A stretch of 64,000 nucleotides of DNA, from the NCBI GenBank assembly GCA_000824845.1, contig CCNC01000091.1, positions 62,001 to 126,000 of the forward strand. The letters are read 5' to 3'. A program made the position numbers and the translations under genes. The DNA is from Mesorhizobium sp. ORS 3359 (GTDB lineage: Bacteria > Pseudomonadota > Alphaproteobacteria > Rhizobiales > Rhizobiaceae). Of this stretch, positions 9,257 through 18,352 are shown in pieces. Below the pieces are notes generated by a model. It was not told the DNA's origin. It was given only the letters and a program-made list of their open reading frames with translations, and did not search any database. How positions within the stretch are numbered: position 1 is the stretch's first letter; each line of letters opens with the position of its first letter.

Positions 9257-10392
9257 GCGGGCCTCTTTGCACTGTGCGACGATGTTTTTTTCGTCGCGCC
9301 CGGTATGGCCGCTTCGATTGCCTTTTTCATGACAGTCGGCAGCGCCTCCCCGGAAATCTCGTGGGCCAGCGACCAGAAATGTCCGGACGGCGCGTCGCCG
9401 TCGACGCGGGCGTGGAAGATTTCGAGCTCGAGCGCGAAATGGGTGAAGACATGGCCGATCTGCCCGGCGCGCCGCCAATCGGCGGGAAAGGGCGCGGCGT
9501 TAGCTGTCGTGGCGCCGTCGATCCGCGCCGTCCAGCCCGTGGTCGGCACCTCGGTCATGCCGCCGAGCAGGGCCTTCTCCGGCCGCTTGCGCATGAGGAT
9601 GGCGCCGTCGTCACGCTCGGCGACGAAGGCAGCACCCCTGCGCAGCGGCTTGTCGTACTTCGGCAGGCGGACCGGGAAACGCTCGGGATCGCCGCTAAGA
9701 ATGGCGCTGCAATCCTCGCGGACCGGGCAGAGCATGCAGCGCGGCCGCTTCGGCGTGCAGATCGTCGCGCCGAGATCCATCATCGCCTGGGCAAAATCGC
9801 CAGGCCGCTTCTGCGGCACCAGCTTTTCGACCAGCGCGCGGATTTGCGGTTTCGCTTCGCTGAGCGGGGCCTCGATCGAATAGAGCCGGGTCATGACCCG
9901 CTCGACATTGCCGTCGACGACTGCCGCCGGCCGGTCGAAGGCGATCGCCGCGATGGCCGCCGCCGTATAGGCGCCGATGCCGGGCAACTCGCGCAAACCG
10001 GCCTCGGTGTCGGGAAAGCGGCCGCCCCGCAGCGCGACAAGGTCGGCGCAGGCCTTCAAATTGCGCGCCCTGGAATAGTAGCCGAGCCCGGCCCAGGCTT
10101 TCATCACGTCGTCGGCAGGCGCCGCCGCCAGCGCCTCGACCGTCGGCCATTTCTCGACGAAATTGCGGAAATAGGCCTTTACCGCCTCGACCGTGGTCTG
10201 CTGCAGCATCACCTCGGACATCCACACGCGATAGGGATCGGCCCTCACGCCGCGCGCAAACGCAACCGGCGTGACGCGCCAGGGCAGGTCGCGGTGATGC
10301 GCGTCGTACCAGGCAAGCAGGCGGGACGCGATGCCCATGTCTTCGGACGCGGCTTTCTGTGATGCCTTGCGGGTCTGGTCGAGCGGTGCCAT
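9253..10392 (-). CDS. mutY: A/G-specific adenine DNA glycosylase MutY
   Basis: A 379-residue base-excision repair glycosylase that removes adenine opposite 8-oxoguanine. The catalytic Glu lies in SEVMLQQTT, the helix-hairpin-helix in LRELPGIGAYTAAAIAAIAF, the catalytic Asp in VVDGNVERV, and the iron-sulfur cluster ligands follow the C-x6-C-x2-C-x5-C pattern in CTPKRPRCMLCPVREDC. The C-terminal NUDIX-like domain recognising 8-oxoG covers about residues 240-370. The start at 10392 is divergent from the dciA-like gene with a 32-base gap, so the two promoters must be packed tightly or overlap. Confidence 0.96.
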   Translation of the reverse strand: MAPLDQTRKASQKAASEDMGIASRLLAWYDAHHRDLPWRVTPVAFARGVRADPYRVWMSEVMLQQTTVEAVKAYFRNFVEKWPTVEALAAAPADDVMKAWAGLGYYSRARNLKACADLVALRGGRFPDTEAGLRELPGIGAYTAAAIAAIAFDRPAAVVDGNVERVMTRLYSIEAPLSEAKPQIRALVEKLVPQKRPGDFAQAMMDLGATICTPKRPRCMLCPVREDCSAILSGDPERFPVRLPKYDKPLRRGAAFVAERDDGAILMRKRPEKALLGGMTEVPTTGWTARIDGATTANAAPFPADWRRAGQIGHVFTHFALELEIFHARVDGDAPSGHFWSLAHEISGEALPTVMKKAIEAAIPGATKKTSSHSAKRPA

Positions 10393-10424
10393 TGATCGGA
10401 TGAACTGGGAACTGGAGAACGCAC

Positions 10425-10934
10425 ATGGCAGGGAAAAGGGCGTTCGGCAATCCCGTTCCGGTGAGCGATCTCGCCACCGAGATCCTCGACCCGGTGCTGA
10501 AGAAGCGCGCCGGCATCTCGATCGGGCTGGTGCAGTCCTGGGAGGAGATCGCCGGGCCGCGCCTTGCCATTCATTCCCGGCCGGAAAAGATCCAATGGCC
10601 GCGCCGGCTGCATGAGGACGACCCGTTCGAGCCGGCGACGCTGATCATCGCCTGCGAAGGCATGGCGGCGCTGCACCTGCAGCACGAGGCCGGCGAGGTC
10701 ATCAACCGCGTCAACGCCTTCCTGGGCTTCAACGCCATCGGCCGCATCAAGATCCTGCAGAAATCGGTGCTTTCGCAAAAGGCGCGGCCGAAGCCTGCGC
10801 CGCGACCCTTGACCGAGGCCGAGAAGGCGAAACTCTCGCATCTGGTCGGCAAGATCGAGGATGACGGCCTGCGCGCTTCGCTGGAGCGGCTCGGCGCCAC
10901 AATTTTGGGTGAAAGGAAGCCCAAAGGGTCGTAA
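10425..10934 (+). CDS. DUF721 / DciA-family protein (putative helicase-loading factor)
   Basis: A 169-residue protein with the DUF721 fold: an N-terminal helix-rich part (VSDLATEILDPVLKKRAG), the WEEIAGPRLAIHSRPEKI core, and a strand-helix segment LIIACEGMAALHLQHEAGEVINRVN. DUF721 includes DciA, the ancestral bacterial loader or operator of the DnaB replicative helicase, which would fit a genome lacking dnaC. The C-terminal 50 residues are basic and less conserved. It is followed by the DsbA-like and smc genes in the same direction, so it may share a transcript with them, though the 154-base gap holds a possible hairpin. Confidence 0.85.
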   Translation: MAGKRAFGNPVPVSDLATEILDPVLKKRAGISIGLVQSWEEIAGPRLAIHSRPEKIQWPRRLHEDDPFEPATLIIACEGMAALHLQHEAGEVINRVNAFLGFNAIGRIKILQKSVLSQKARPKPAPRPLTEAEKAKLSHLVGKIEDDGLRASLERLGATILGERKPKGS

Positions 10935-10944
10935 GAAGCGTCAT

Positions 10945-10970
10945 GAATGCGTCACCAATCTCGCGCATTC
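10945..10970 (+). terminator. Possible hairpin after the dciA-like gene
   Basis: The arms GAATGCG (10945-10951) and CGCATTC (10964-10970) are perfect and lie 10 bases after the stop codon. No T-run follows, so it may be a Rho-dependent or processing hairpin instead of an intrinsic terminator. Confidence 0.35.
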
Positions 10971-11088
10971 GTGATGCTCGTGATCAAGTTTCGCGATTGG
11001 ATTGGGGATCGCGATGCCTTAATTCGCGCCAACTCTCGCCTTTTCTAGCCCTTGCATTGCAAAATCCAACCGATATCAGGTGATTCGC

Positions 11089-11835
11089 ATGAACCGTGCC
11101 CCGTTTGGCAATAGCTTGTCCCGCAGAAACCTTCTGACAGCGCTGGCCGCTGTTCCTGCGGTGGCGCTGCTTGCCGCATGCAGCGACTCCGGCGAGGAGG
11201 CCAAGGCCGCCGACGTGAAGCCCGCCGACCCGTCGACGCCTGCCAAGCCCGCCGCCACTCCGGCGGCCGCCCAGGTGCCGGAGGCACAAGGCACGGTCGA
11301 CATGGCGGAACTGCTCAAGCCTGGCGCACTGCCCGAAAAGCAGCTCGGCAAGGATGACGCCAAGGTCACCATCGTAGAGTACGCCTCGATGACTTGCCCG
11401 CATTGCGCGCATTTCGCCATGACCACCTTCCCCGAGTTGAAGACCAAGTATATCGACACCGGCAAGGCGCGTTACATCCTGCGCGAATTCCCCTTCGATC
11501 CGAGCGCCGAAGCCGGCTTCATGCTGGCGCGCTGCTCCAAGGACAATTACTTCGCGATGGTCGACGTGCTGTTCAAGCAGCAGCCGAGCTGGGTCGGCGT
11601 CAACAACACCAAGGAAGCGCTGCTGCAGATCTCCAAGCTCGCCGGTTTTACACAGGAGTCCTTTGAGTCCTGCTTGACGGACCAGAAACTTCTGGACGAT
11701 GTGAGAGCAGTCCAGAAACGCGGAGCGGACGAGTTCAAGGTCGACTCGACGCCGACCTTCTTCATCAACGGAAAGACCTACAAAGGGGCGATGTCGATTG
11801 AGGAAATGTCGGCCATCATCGACCCTCTGCTCTGA
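11089..11835 (+). CDS. DsbA-family thiol:disulfide oxidoreductase, predicted Tat lipoprotein
   Basis: A 248-residue thioredoxin-fold protein of the DsbA/Com1 type. The N-terminus has a twin-arginine-like SRRNLL, a hydrophobic stretch and a lipobox LLAAC, so it is probably exported and lipid-anchored. A Pro/Ala-rich linker (about 30-65) precedes the thioredoxin domain with the redox pair CPHC (MTCPHCAHF) near residue 102 and the cis-Pro in VDSTPTFFING. Two further cysteines could form a second pair. The ATG at 11089 has AGGTGA six bases before it and is preferred over a GTG at 11080. Likely role: disulfide formation or isomerisation in the periplasm. Confidence 0.9.
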   Translation: MNRAPFGNSLSRRNLLTALAAVPAVALLAACSDSGEEAKAADVKPADPSTPAKPAATPAAAQVPEAQGTVDMAELLKPGALPEKQLGKDDAKVTIVEYASMTCPHCAHFAMTTFPELKTKYIDTGKARYILREFPFDPSAEAGFMLARCSKDNYFAMVDVLFKQQPSWVGVNNTKEALLQISKLAGFTQESFESCLTDQKLLDDVRAVQKRGADEFKVDSTPTFFINGKTYKGAMSIEEMSAIIDPLL

Positions 11836-11898
11836 CATCCAGGCCGCGCCGAAGCGGTCAGGCTTCGGCGCGCAGGCCTGTAGTGTTGGGCGGCGCGA

Positions 11899-14800
11899 AT
11901 GAAATTTTCGCGCCTTCGCCTCCTCGGTTTCAAGTCCTTCGTCGAGCCCGGCGAGTTCGTCATCGAACGCGGGCTGACCGGCATTGTCGGGCCGAACGGC
12001 TGCGGCAAGTCGAACCTCGTCGAAGCCTTGCGCTGGGTGATGGGCGAAAGCTCCTACAAGAACATGCGCGCGTCCGGCATGGACGACGTGATCTTTTCCG
12101 GCTCCGGCGCGCGCCCGGCGCGCAACACCGCCGAAGTCACGCTTTTCCTCGACAACACGGACCGCACCGCGCCGGCCGCCTTCAACGACGCCGATGAATT
12201 GCAGGTGTCGCGCCGCATCGAGCGCGAGGCCGGCTCGCTCTACCGTATCAACGGCAAGGAAGCGCGCGCCAAGGACGTGCAATTGCTCTTCGCCGATCAG
12301 TCCACCGGCGCCCGCTCGCCCTCCATGGTCGGCCAGGGCCGTATCGGCGAGCTGATCCAGGCAAAGCCGCAAGCCCGCCGCGCGCTGCTCGAAGAAGCGG
12401 CCGGCATTTCCGGCCTGCACACGCGCCGACATGAAGCCGAGCTTCGGCTGAAGGCCGCCGAGCAGAATCTGGAACGGCTGGACGACGTCGTAGGCGAGCT
12501 GGAAGGCCAGATCGAAAGCCTCAAGCGCCAGGCGCGCCAGGCCTCGCGCTTCAAGAACCTTTCGGCCGATATCCGCAAGGCCGAAGCGACGCTGTTGCAC
12601 CTGCGGTGGACGCTGGCGAAAACCCAGGAAGGCGAGGCGCGCTCCGCGCTTGCCGTCGCCACCACGCTGGTCGGCGACCGCGCCGCCGCCCAGATGGCCG
12701 CGGCCAGGGAGCAGGGCATCGCCGCCCACCGGCTGCCGGACCTGCGCGATGCTGAAGCCGCCGCGGCCGCCGCCTTCCAGCGCCTGTCGATCGCCAAGAC
12801 GCAGATCGAGGAGGAGGCCGGCCGCATCCGCGCCCGCCAGACCGAGCTCGAACGCCGTCTGCAGCAGCTCGACACCGACATCGCCCGCGAGGAGCGGATG
12901 GTGCGCGACAATGCCGATATCCTCGAGCGCCTGCGCGCCGAGGAAGCCGAGCTCAATTCGGAAAATGCTGGCGCTGCCGAGCGCGAGGCGACCACGCGCG
13001 CCGCTTTCGAACAGGCGGGTGCTACGCTGTCGCAAAGCGAGGCAAAACTTGCCGCGCTGACCGCCGAGCGCGCCGAGGCGGCGGCCTCGCGCCACCAGAT
13101 CGAGCGCTCGTTGCGCGAAACCGCCGAGCGTCGCGACCGTTTCGCCCGTCAGCTCGCCGACGTCGACCGCGAGCTTTCCGATATCGTCGCGCGCATTTCC
13201 GGTCTGCCCGATCCCGCTGAAAAGCGGCTGCTGGTCGAGGATGCGCTGGCCAGACTGGAAGAGAGGGAGGCCGGGGCCATTGCCGCCGAGCAGGCCGTCG
13301 CCGAAGCGCGCGCGGCCGAAAGCGCCGCAAGGCCGCCGCTGCAGGATGCCAGGGCGGAACTGGCGCGCATCGAGACCGAAGCGCGTACCTTGGCGAAGAT
13401 CCTCAACGCCACCATCGGCGGCGATCTTTTCCCGTCGGTGCTGGAGCAGATCAGCGTCGAGCGCGGCTATGAGACAGCGCTTGGCGCGGCACTCGGCGAG
13501 GACCTCGACGTACCACTCGACCGCAGCGCCCCGGTGCATTGGGGCGAAAGCGCGGTGCAGCCGGGCGATGCCGTATTGCCCGAGGGTGTAAAGAGCCTGG
13601 CAAGCGTAGTGCATGCGCCGGCGCAACTCGCCCGCCGATTGGCGCAGATCGGCATTGTCGAGGCCGCCGACGGCCGCCGGCTGCAAGCGCTTCTGGCTCC
13701 TGGCCAGCGGCTGGTCAGCCGCGATGGCGCGCTCTGGCGTTGGGACGGCCTGACGGCCAGCGCCGACGCGCCGACCGCCGCCGCGCTCAGGCTGGCGCAG
13801 AAGAACCGCCTGGCCGAGCTCGATGCCGAAGCCGTCCAGGCGACGCGCGTCGTGCGCGAGGCGGAGGAAGCTCTGGCGCGCGCAGAGCAGGCGATGCGCC
13901 AGGCAAGCGAGGCCGAGCGCAATGCCCGCCAGGCCGGCCGCGACGCCCAGCACGCGCTGGATGCGGCCCGCAACGCGCTGGCCGAGGCCGAGAAGGCCGG
14001 CGGCGAGCTGGTGAGCCGCCGCGCTGCCTTGGACGATGCCCGTGCGCGCATCGTCGAAAGCCACGAGGAGACGCAGGCTGCCTTCCTCGAAGCCGAGGAG
14101 ATGCTCAAGGACGCGCCCGATCTCGGCGATCTTCAGCTGCAGCTCGAACAGGCTTCGGCCAATGTCTCGCGCGACCGCGCCACGCTTGCCGACGCGCGCG
14201 CCGTGCATGAGGGGCTTCGCCGCGAGGCCGAGGCGCGCATGCGCCGGCTCGACGCCATCGGCGCCGAGCGCAGGAACTGGGTGGAGCGCGCCGAAAACGC
14301 CTCGACGCAGATCGCCGCGCTTGGCGAGCGCAAGGCGGAGGCCGAAGCCGAGCGCGAGCGGCTGGCGGATGCGCCGGACGAGATCGACGCCAAGCGCCGC
14401 GCCTTGCTGACGCAGCTTTCCGAGGCGGAGGCGCTGCGCCAGACGGCGAGCGACCGCCTGCAGGAGGCGGAAAACAAGCAGGCCGAGCTCGACAAGGCGG
14501 CCACCGCCGCGATCCAGTCGCTTGCCGAGGCGCGCGAGACCCGCGTGCGGGCCGAGGAGCGGCTCACCGCTGCCGACGAGCGCCGCGCCGAGGTCGAGGC
14601 GCGCATCCAGGAAGCGCTGAACACGCCGCCGCATCTGGTGATCCAGCATACCGGGCTCAAAGCCGACGATCCGATGCCCGACATGGCCGAGATCGAGCGC
14701 CAGCTCGACCGGCTGAAGATCGAGCGCGAGCGTCTCGGCGCCGTCAATCTGCGCGCCGAGGAAGAGCAGCGGGAGCTGTCGGAGCGGCTGGAGACCATCG

Positions 14801-15360
14801 TTTCCGAGCGCGAGGACATCATCGAGGCGATCAGGAAACTGCGCCAGGCGATCCAGGGCCTCAACCGCGAGGGCCGCGAACGGCTGCTGTCGGCCTTCGA
14901 GGTGGTCAACGGCCATTTCCAGCGGCTGTTCTCGCATCTGTTCGGCGGCGGCACGGCCGAATTGCAGCTGATCGAGTCGGAAGACCCGCTGGAAGCGGGC
15001 CTGGAAATCCTCGCCCGTCCGCCAGGCAAGAAGCCGCAGACCATGACGCTGCTTTCCGGCGGCGAGCAGGCGCTTACGGCGATGTCGCTGATCTTCGCCG
15101 TCTTCCTCACCAATCCGGCGCCGATCTGCGTGCTCGACGAGGTCGACGCGCCGCTAGACGACCACAATGTCGAGCGCTTCTGCAATCTGATGGAAGAGAT
15201 GGCGAAGACGACGGAGACGCGCTTCGTCATCATCACCCACAACCCGATCACCATGGCGCGCATGGACCGGCTGTTCGGCGTCACCATGGCCGAGCAGGGC
15301 GTCAGCCAACTGGTCTCGGTCGACCTGCAAGCGGCCGAAGCGATGCGCGAGGCGAGCTGA
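11899..15360 (+). CDS. smc: Chromosome segregation protein SMC
   Basis: A 1153-residue SMC ATPase that compacts and segregates the chromosome together with ScpA/ScpB. The N-terminal head has Walker A in GPNGCGKSNL (about residue 32-41). Two long Ala/Glu/Arg-rich coiled coils flank a hinge domain (about 505-640, beginning GGDLFPSVLEQISVERGYETAL). The C-terminal head carries the ABC signature LSGGEQALTAMSL and Walker B with ICVLDEVDAPLDDHN. Full length for the family. The ribosome site is weak. It lies 63 bases after the DsbA-like gene and converges with the HAD-ATPase fusion gene. The scpAB genes are not in the window. Confidence 0.97.
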   Translation: MKFSRLRLLGFKSFVEPGEFVIERGLTGIVGPNGCGKSNLVEALRWVMGESSYKNMRASGMDDVIFSGSGARPARNTAEVTLFLDNTDRTAPAAFNDADELQVSRRIEREAGSLYRINGKEARAKDVQLLFADQSTGARSPSMVGQGRIGELIQAKPQARRALLEEAAGISGLHTRRHEAELRLKAAEQNLERLDDVVGELEGQIESLKRQARQASRFKNLSADIRKAEATLLHLRWTLAKTQEGEARSALAVATTLVGDRAAAQMAAAREQGIAAHRLPDLRDAEAAAAAAFQRLSIAKTQIEEEAGRIRARQTELERRLQQLDTDIAREERMVRDNADILERLRAEEAELNSENAGAAEREATTRAAFEQAGATLSQSEAKLAALTAERAEAAASRHQIERSLRETAERRDRFARQLADVDRELSDIVARISGLPDPAEKRLLVEDALARLEEREAGAIAAEQAVAEARAAESAARPPLQDARAELARIETEARTLAKILNATIGGDLFPSVLEQISVERGYETALGAALGEDLDVPLDRSAPVHWGESAVQPGDAVLPEGVKSLASVVHAPAQLARRLAQIGIVEAADGRRLQALLAPGQRLVSRDGALWRWDGLTASADAPTAAALRLAQKNRLAELDAEAVQATRVVREAEEALARAEQAMRQASEAERNARQAGRDAQHALDAARNALAEAEKAGGELVSRRAALDDARARIVESHEETQAAFLEAEEMLKDAPDLGDLQLQLEQASANVSRDRATLADARAVHEGLRREAEARMRRLDAIGAERRNWVERAENASTQIAALGERKAEAEAERERLADAPDEIDAKRRALLTQLSEAEALRQTASDRLQEAENKQAELDKAATAAIQSLAEARETRVRAEERLTAADERRAEVEARIQEALNTPPHLVIQHTGLKADDPMPDMAEIERQLDRLKIERERLGAVNLRAEEEQRELSERLETIVSEREDIIEAIRKLRQAIQGLNREGRERLLSAFEVVNGHFQRLFSHLFGGGTAELQLIESEDPLEAGLEILARPPGKKPQTMTLLSGGEQALTAMSLIFAVFLTNPAPICVLDEVDAPLDDHNVERFCNLMEEMAKTTETRFVIITHNPITMARMDRLFGVTMAEQGVSQLVSVDLQAAEAMREAS

Positions 15361-15390
15361 GCTCCGCCTTTCTCAGGTTCGACGCCAATC

Positions 15391-17103
15391 TTATTTCTCT
15401 GGAGCAGTCGCCGGCGCCGTGTAGCGCCTCCGCACGGCGTCGATCACCAGCTTGCGGCTTTCGTCGGCCGACAGCGCCTTGTTCTTCTCCGCCTCCGCCG
15501 TTTCCCGGGCCAGGTCCTTGTCCCTGATCTGCTGGCGGAACCATTTCGAATAATCGCCGGCGCGCAAATGGTGTTCCCATGTCTTGTCGTCGATGCCTTC
15601 CGCCATCTGCGCGAAGATGATGAGGTTGTGGGCCCTGAGGTTCATCGCCTTCTTCGGTCCGGTGAAATAGAAGCTGCCCGCCTCGTCGAGCTCGCCCTCG
15701 GCATATTTGCGGCTATGCCGCTTCAGCGACTGGGCGGGTTCGATGGCCTTGACCGAGAACGGCGTCTTGCCGTCATGCGGTCGCCAGAAAAGCACGCGGT
15801 CGCCCTTGGGCGATGGAATGTCCTTCGGCGCCTGGAGCCCCGTTTCCTTGCAGAAGGTCTTGATCACCCCCTTGGCCTTGGGGCCAAGCGCGATCACCGC
15901 CGTCACCAGGCGCAGCGCGTCGGTGGAAATCGCTTCGGGATGGACGGTGATCAGCACGGTGCCGGGCAGCTCGATCGAAAGCACGGATCGTGTATCGCCG
16001 CGCCGCTTGGGCATCAAATGATGCGCCTCGTCGATGATCAGCCAGTGCGGCCTTGCCGTTCGGTAGCGGACATTGCCGAGGCCAGGCAGCAATTCGGCGA
16101 AGAAGTCGGGCCGCTCATCGACCTTCAGCGCCAGCCCGTTCACCACCACATTGTTCTGCGGCTTCTCGATCAATTCCAGCAACTGCTCCTTGTTCGGTGC
16201 GATCGAGGCGTTTCCGAGTGGCACCGCGCCCTTCAGCCCGTCATAGTCGCCCTCGGGGTCGAAGATGCAGAACTGCAGACCCTTCTCGACCAGCCGCTCG
16301 GTGAGCGCCGTGGCCAGGGTCGATTTGCCGATGCCAGAGCTGCCGGCGATCAGCACTGTTTCCATCGGCGACAGGTAGATGTCCTTGCCGCGCGACGTTC
16401 CGAGCAGCACGCCGCCCAAGCGCTTCTTGGCAATGAGGTGGTCGTGCTTGATCAGCTTGCGGATCAGTTCCTCGACGCCCTTGCCGCGCGCCTCCTTGGT
16501 GACGAGATCCGCGGTCTCCTTGACGGCGGGCAGCGCGTTGGCCACCGCGACGCTGCAGCCGGAAGCCCTGAGGAAGGCGTGGTCGTTCTCGGCGTCGCCG
16601 ACGGCCACGACATTGTGCGGCGACAGCTTCAGGTCTTCGAGCGCCGCCGCCAGCCCGGTCGCCTTGTTGACGCCCGAGGGCAGGATCATCACCGCGCCCT
16701 TGTTGAAGATGATCTCCAGTTCCAGCCCGAGCTTCTTGATGACGTCGAGCACGGTGGCCTGGTGCGGCTCCCAGGTGGCGACGATCGAGCGGCCGACCGA
16801 GAGCGGCTTGACCCCACGCCTCTTCAGCCTGTCGACGAGATCGGCGGAAGGCGAGGGCGAGATCGTGCGTTCTTCCTCGCTGGCCGGCGTGTAGATCAGC
16901 GCACCGTTCTCGGCGACCACCTTGTCGAACAGGGAAAGTTCGGGAAACACCTCCTTGAGATCGGGCAGTTCGCGCCCGGTGACCAGGATCAGCTTGCGCC
17001 CCGATTTCTTCAGCTTCTCCAGCGCCGAGATCGTGCTCGCGGTGACGAGCCCGTCATGCGCCAGCGTGCCGTCATAGTCGGTGGCCAATGCCATGAAATA
17101 CAT
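15391..17103 (-). CDS. Fusion of HAD-IIB phosphatase domain with HerA/DUF87-like P-loop ATPase
   Basis: A 570-residue two-domain protein. Residues 1 to about 225 form a Cof-type HAD-IIB phosphatase: DYDGTLA motif I, LVTGRELPDL motif II, a Lys in SGVNKATGL, and GDAENDHAFL motif IV. From about 245 a P-loop ATPase follows, with Walker A GSSGIGKSTL, a DPEGDYDGL segment typical of HerA/VirB4-type ATPases, and Walker B HWLIIDEAHHL. The tail (about 430-570) is unassigned. HAD-IIB members hydrolyse sugar phosphates such as sucrose-6-phosphate or mannosyl-3-phosphoglycerate; what the ATPase does here is unknown. The start at 17103 has GGAGAGG upstream; a longer reading frame to 17907 is antisense to the next gene and rejected. 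Both domains have complete motifs, so the fusion looks real. Confidence 0.88.
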   Translation of the reverse strand: MYFMALATDYDGTLAHDGLVTASTISALEKLKKSGRKLILVTGRELPDLKEVFPELSLFDKVVAENGALIYTPASEEERTISPSPSADLVDRLKRRGVKPLSVGRSIVATWEPHQATVLDVIKKLGLELEIIFNKGAVMILPSGVNKATGLAAALEDLKLSPHNVVAVGDAENDHAFLRASGCSVAVANALPAVKETADLVTKEARGKGVEELIRKLIKHDHLIAKKRLGGVLLGTSRGKDIYLSPMETVLIAGSSGIGKSTLATALTERLVEKGLQFCIFDPEGDYDGLKGAVPLGNASIAPNKEQLLELIEKPQNNVVVNGLALKVDERPDFFAELLPGLGNVRYRTARPHWLIIDEAHHLMPKRRGDTRSVLSIELPGTVLITVHPEAISTDALRLVTAVIALGPKAKGVIKTFCKETGLQAPKDIPSPKGDRVLFWRPHDGKTPFSVKAIEPAQSLKRHSRKYAEGELDEAGSFYFTGPKKAMNLRAHNLIIFAQMAEGIDDKTWEHHLRAGDYSKWFRQQIRDKDLARETAEAEKNKALSADESRKLVIDAVRRRYTAPATAPEK

Positions 17104-17331
17104 CGGTTGAGCCTCTCCATCGTCCGTTTGCCGGTCGCCTGGAAAACCGGCCGGGTGGACAACAACGCCTGTTGGTAGAAAAGGTTTAGGCCGGGCACGG
17201 GATTTGTCGGGCTGGCGCCAGGTCCGTCCCGCATTGTGGCGGTCAACTCGCCGATACCAATGGAACGATCGGGCGCCAGGATCTCGATCCGCCCACTTGC
17301 CGCGCGGCAACGCCTTCGCTACTGCCATTCC

Positions 17332-18255
17332 ATGGCAACGCACAAGCTCATCAACACCACGTGGCACAATGTCCTCGGGACGGTCGCGCCGGCGCTCACA
17401 ATTGCATCCGGCGATGTCGTGATCACGGAGACGCTGGACGCCAGGGGCTTCGACAAAAACGGTGCGAGACCGGCTCATGGTCCAAATCCGATGAACGGCC
17501 CGGTCTTCGTAGCGGGAGCCGAACCGGGCGATGCGCTCCGCGTGGACATCCTGCGCATGGATCCTATCCGCCCCTCCGGCTGGACGATCTCGTCGCTGGC
17601 CGCGAATGTTGTCGATCCCGAGGCTGCTCGCCAATTGCCGGCGCGCGACAGAGCCGACTGGCTGATCGATCTGGAATCGCGAACGGTGAAGTTGCAGGAG
17701 CCGCCGCCAGGCCTTGAGAACTTCGTGCTGCCGCTCGAACCGATGATCGGTTGCTTTGGCGTGGCGCCCGCGATGGGCCAGGCTTTCTCCACCGCGACAA
17801 GCGCGGAGAATGGCGGGAACATGGATTATCGCGGCTTTCGGCCTGGCGCGACCGTTTGGTTTCCCGTTGCCGTGGAGGGTGCGCTCTTCTTTGCGGGCGA
17901 TTGCCATGCAACGCAGGGCGATGGGGAGATCGTCGGAACCGGGATCGAGACCTGTTTTGAAGTGCAGTTACGCTTGAGCGTGGAAAAGAACAGGCAATTG
18001 ACATGGCCTCGCGGTGAAAACGAAACGCACATTTTCTCGGTTGGCAACGCTCGGCCGCTGGATCAGGCCCTTCAGCATGCGACCACGGACATGCTCAACT
18101 GGCTGACCAGCGATTATGGATTGTCCGCTGCCGCCGCATCGCATCTGATGGGACAGGTTGTCCGGTATCACGTCGGAAACGTCTTTGATCCTGCCTACAC
18201 GATGGTCTGCCTTGTCGAAAAGCGATGGCTTCCGAAACCGGTTTTCGTCGGCTGA
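17332..18255 (+). CDS. Acetamidase/formamidase family protein
   Basis: A 307-residue protein of the FmdA/AmdA family, which hydrolyses formamide, acetamide or related amides to ammonia and the acid. Characteristic segments include HNVLGTVAPALTIASGD, the AGAEPGDALRVDIL strand, GCFGVAPA, GGNMDYRG and FFAGDCHATQGDGEIVGTGIE, which contributes metal and active-site residues in the family. I placed the start at 17332 (MATHKLINTTWHN) because homologues begin close to the HNVLG segment; earlier in-frame starts at 17236 and 17260 exist and none has a clear ribosome site. It diverges from the HAD-ATPase gene. The substrate is uncertain. Confidence 0.88.
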   Translation: MATHKLINTTWHNVLGTVAPALTIASGDVVITETLDARGFDKNGARPAHGPNPMNGPVFVAGAEPGDALRVDILRMDPIRPSGWTISSLAANVVDPEAARQLPARDRADWLIDLESRTVKLQEPPPGLENFVLPLEPMIGCFGVAPAMGQAFSTATSAENGGNMDYRGFRPGATVWFPVAVEGALFFAGDCHATQGDGEIVGTGIETCFEVQLRLSVEKNRQLTWPRGENETHIFSVGNARPLDQALQHATTDMLNWLTSDYGLSAAAASHLMGQVVRYHVGNVFDPAYTMVCLVEKRWLPKPVFVG

Positions 18256-18352
18256 GGAGCGCACGGCCCAAGGTGCGTCAACCGGCACAGCTGCGGGCGG
18301 CATGCATCAGATTGTCTGTGACGGCATGAAGCGGACGCTTGCCGAGCGGCTC

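Noticed and set aside
10984..14937. A 1317-codon leftward open frame opposite smc
   Set aside because: It is antisense to a full-length SMC with all motifs. Long antisense frames are expected in GC-rich coiled-coil genes; the translation is low-complexity and lacks family motifs.
17104..17907. N-terminal extension of the HAD-ATPase protein to 17907
   Set aside because: The added 268 residues are antisense to the acetamidase gene and show no domain; a good ribosome site supports the start at 17103.
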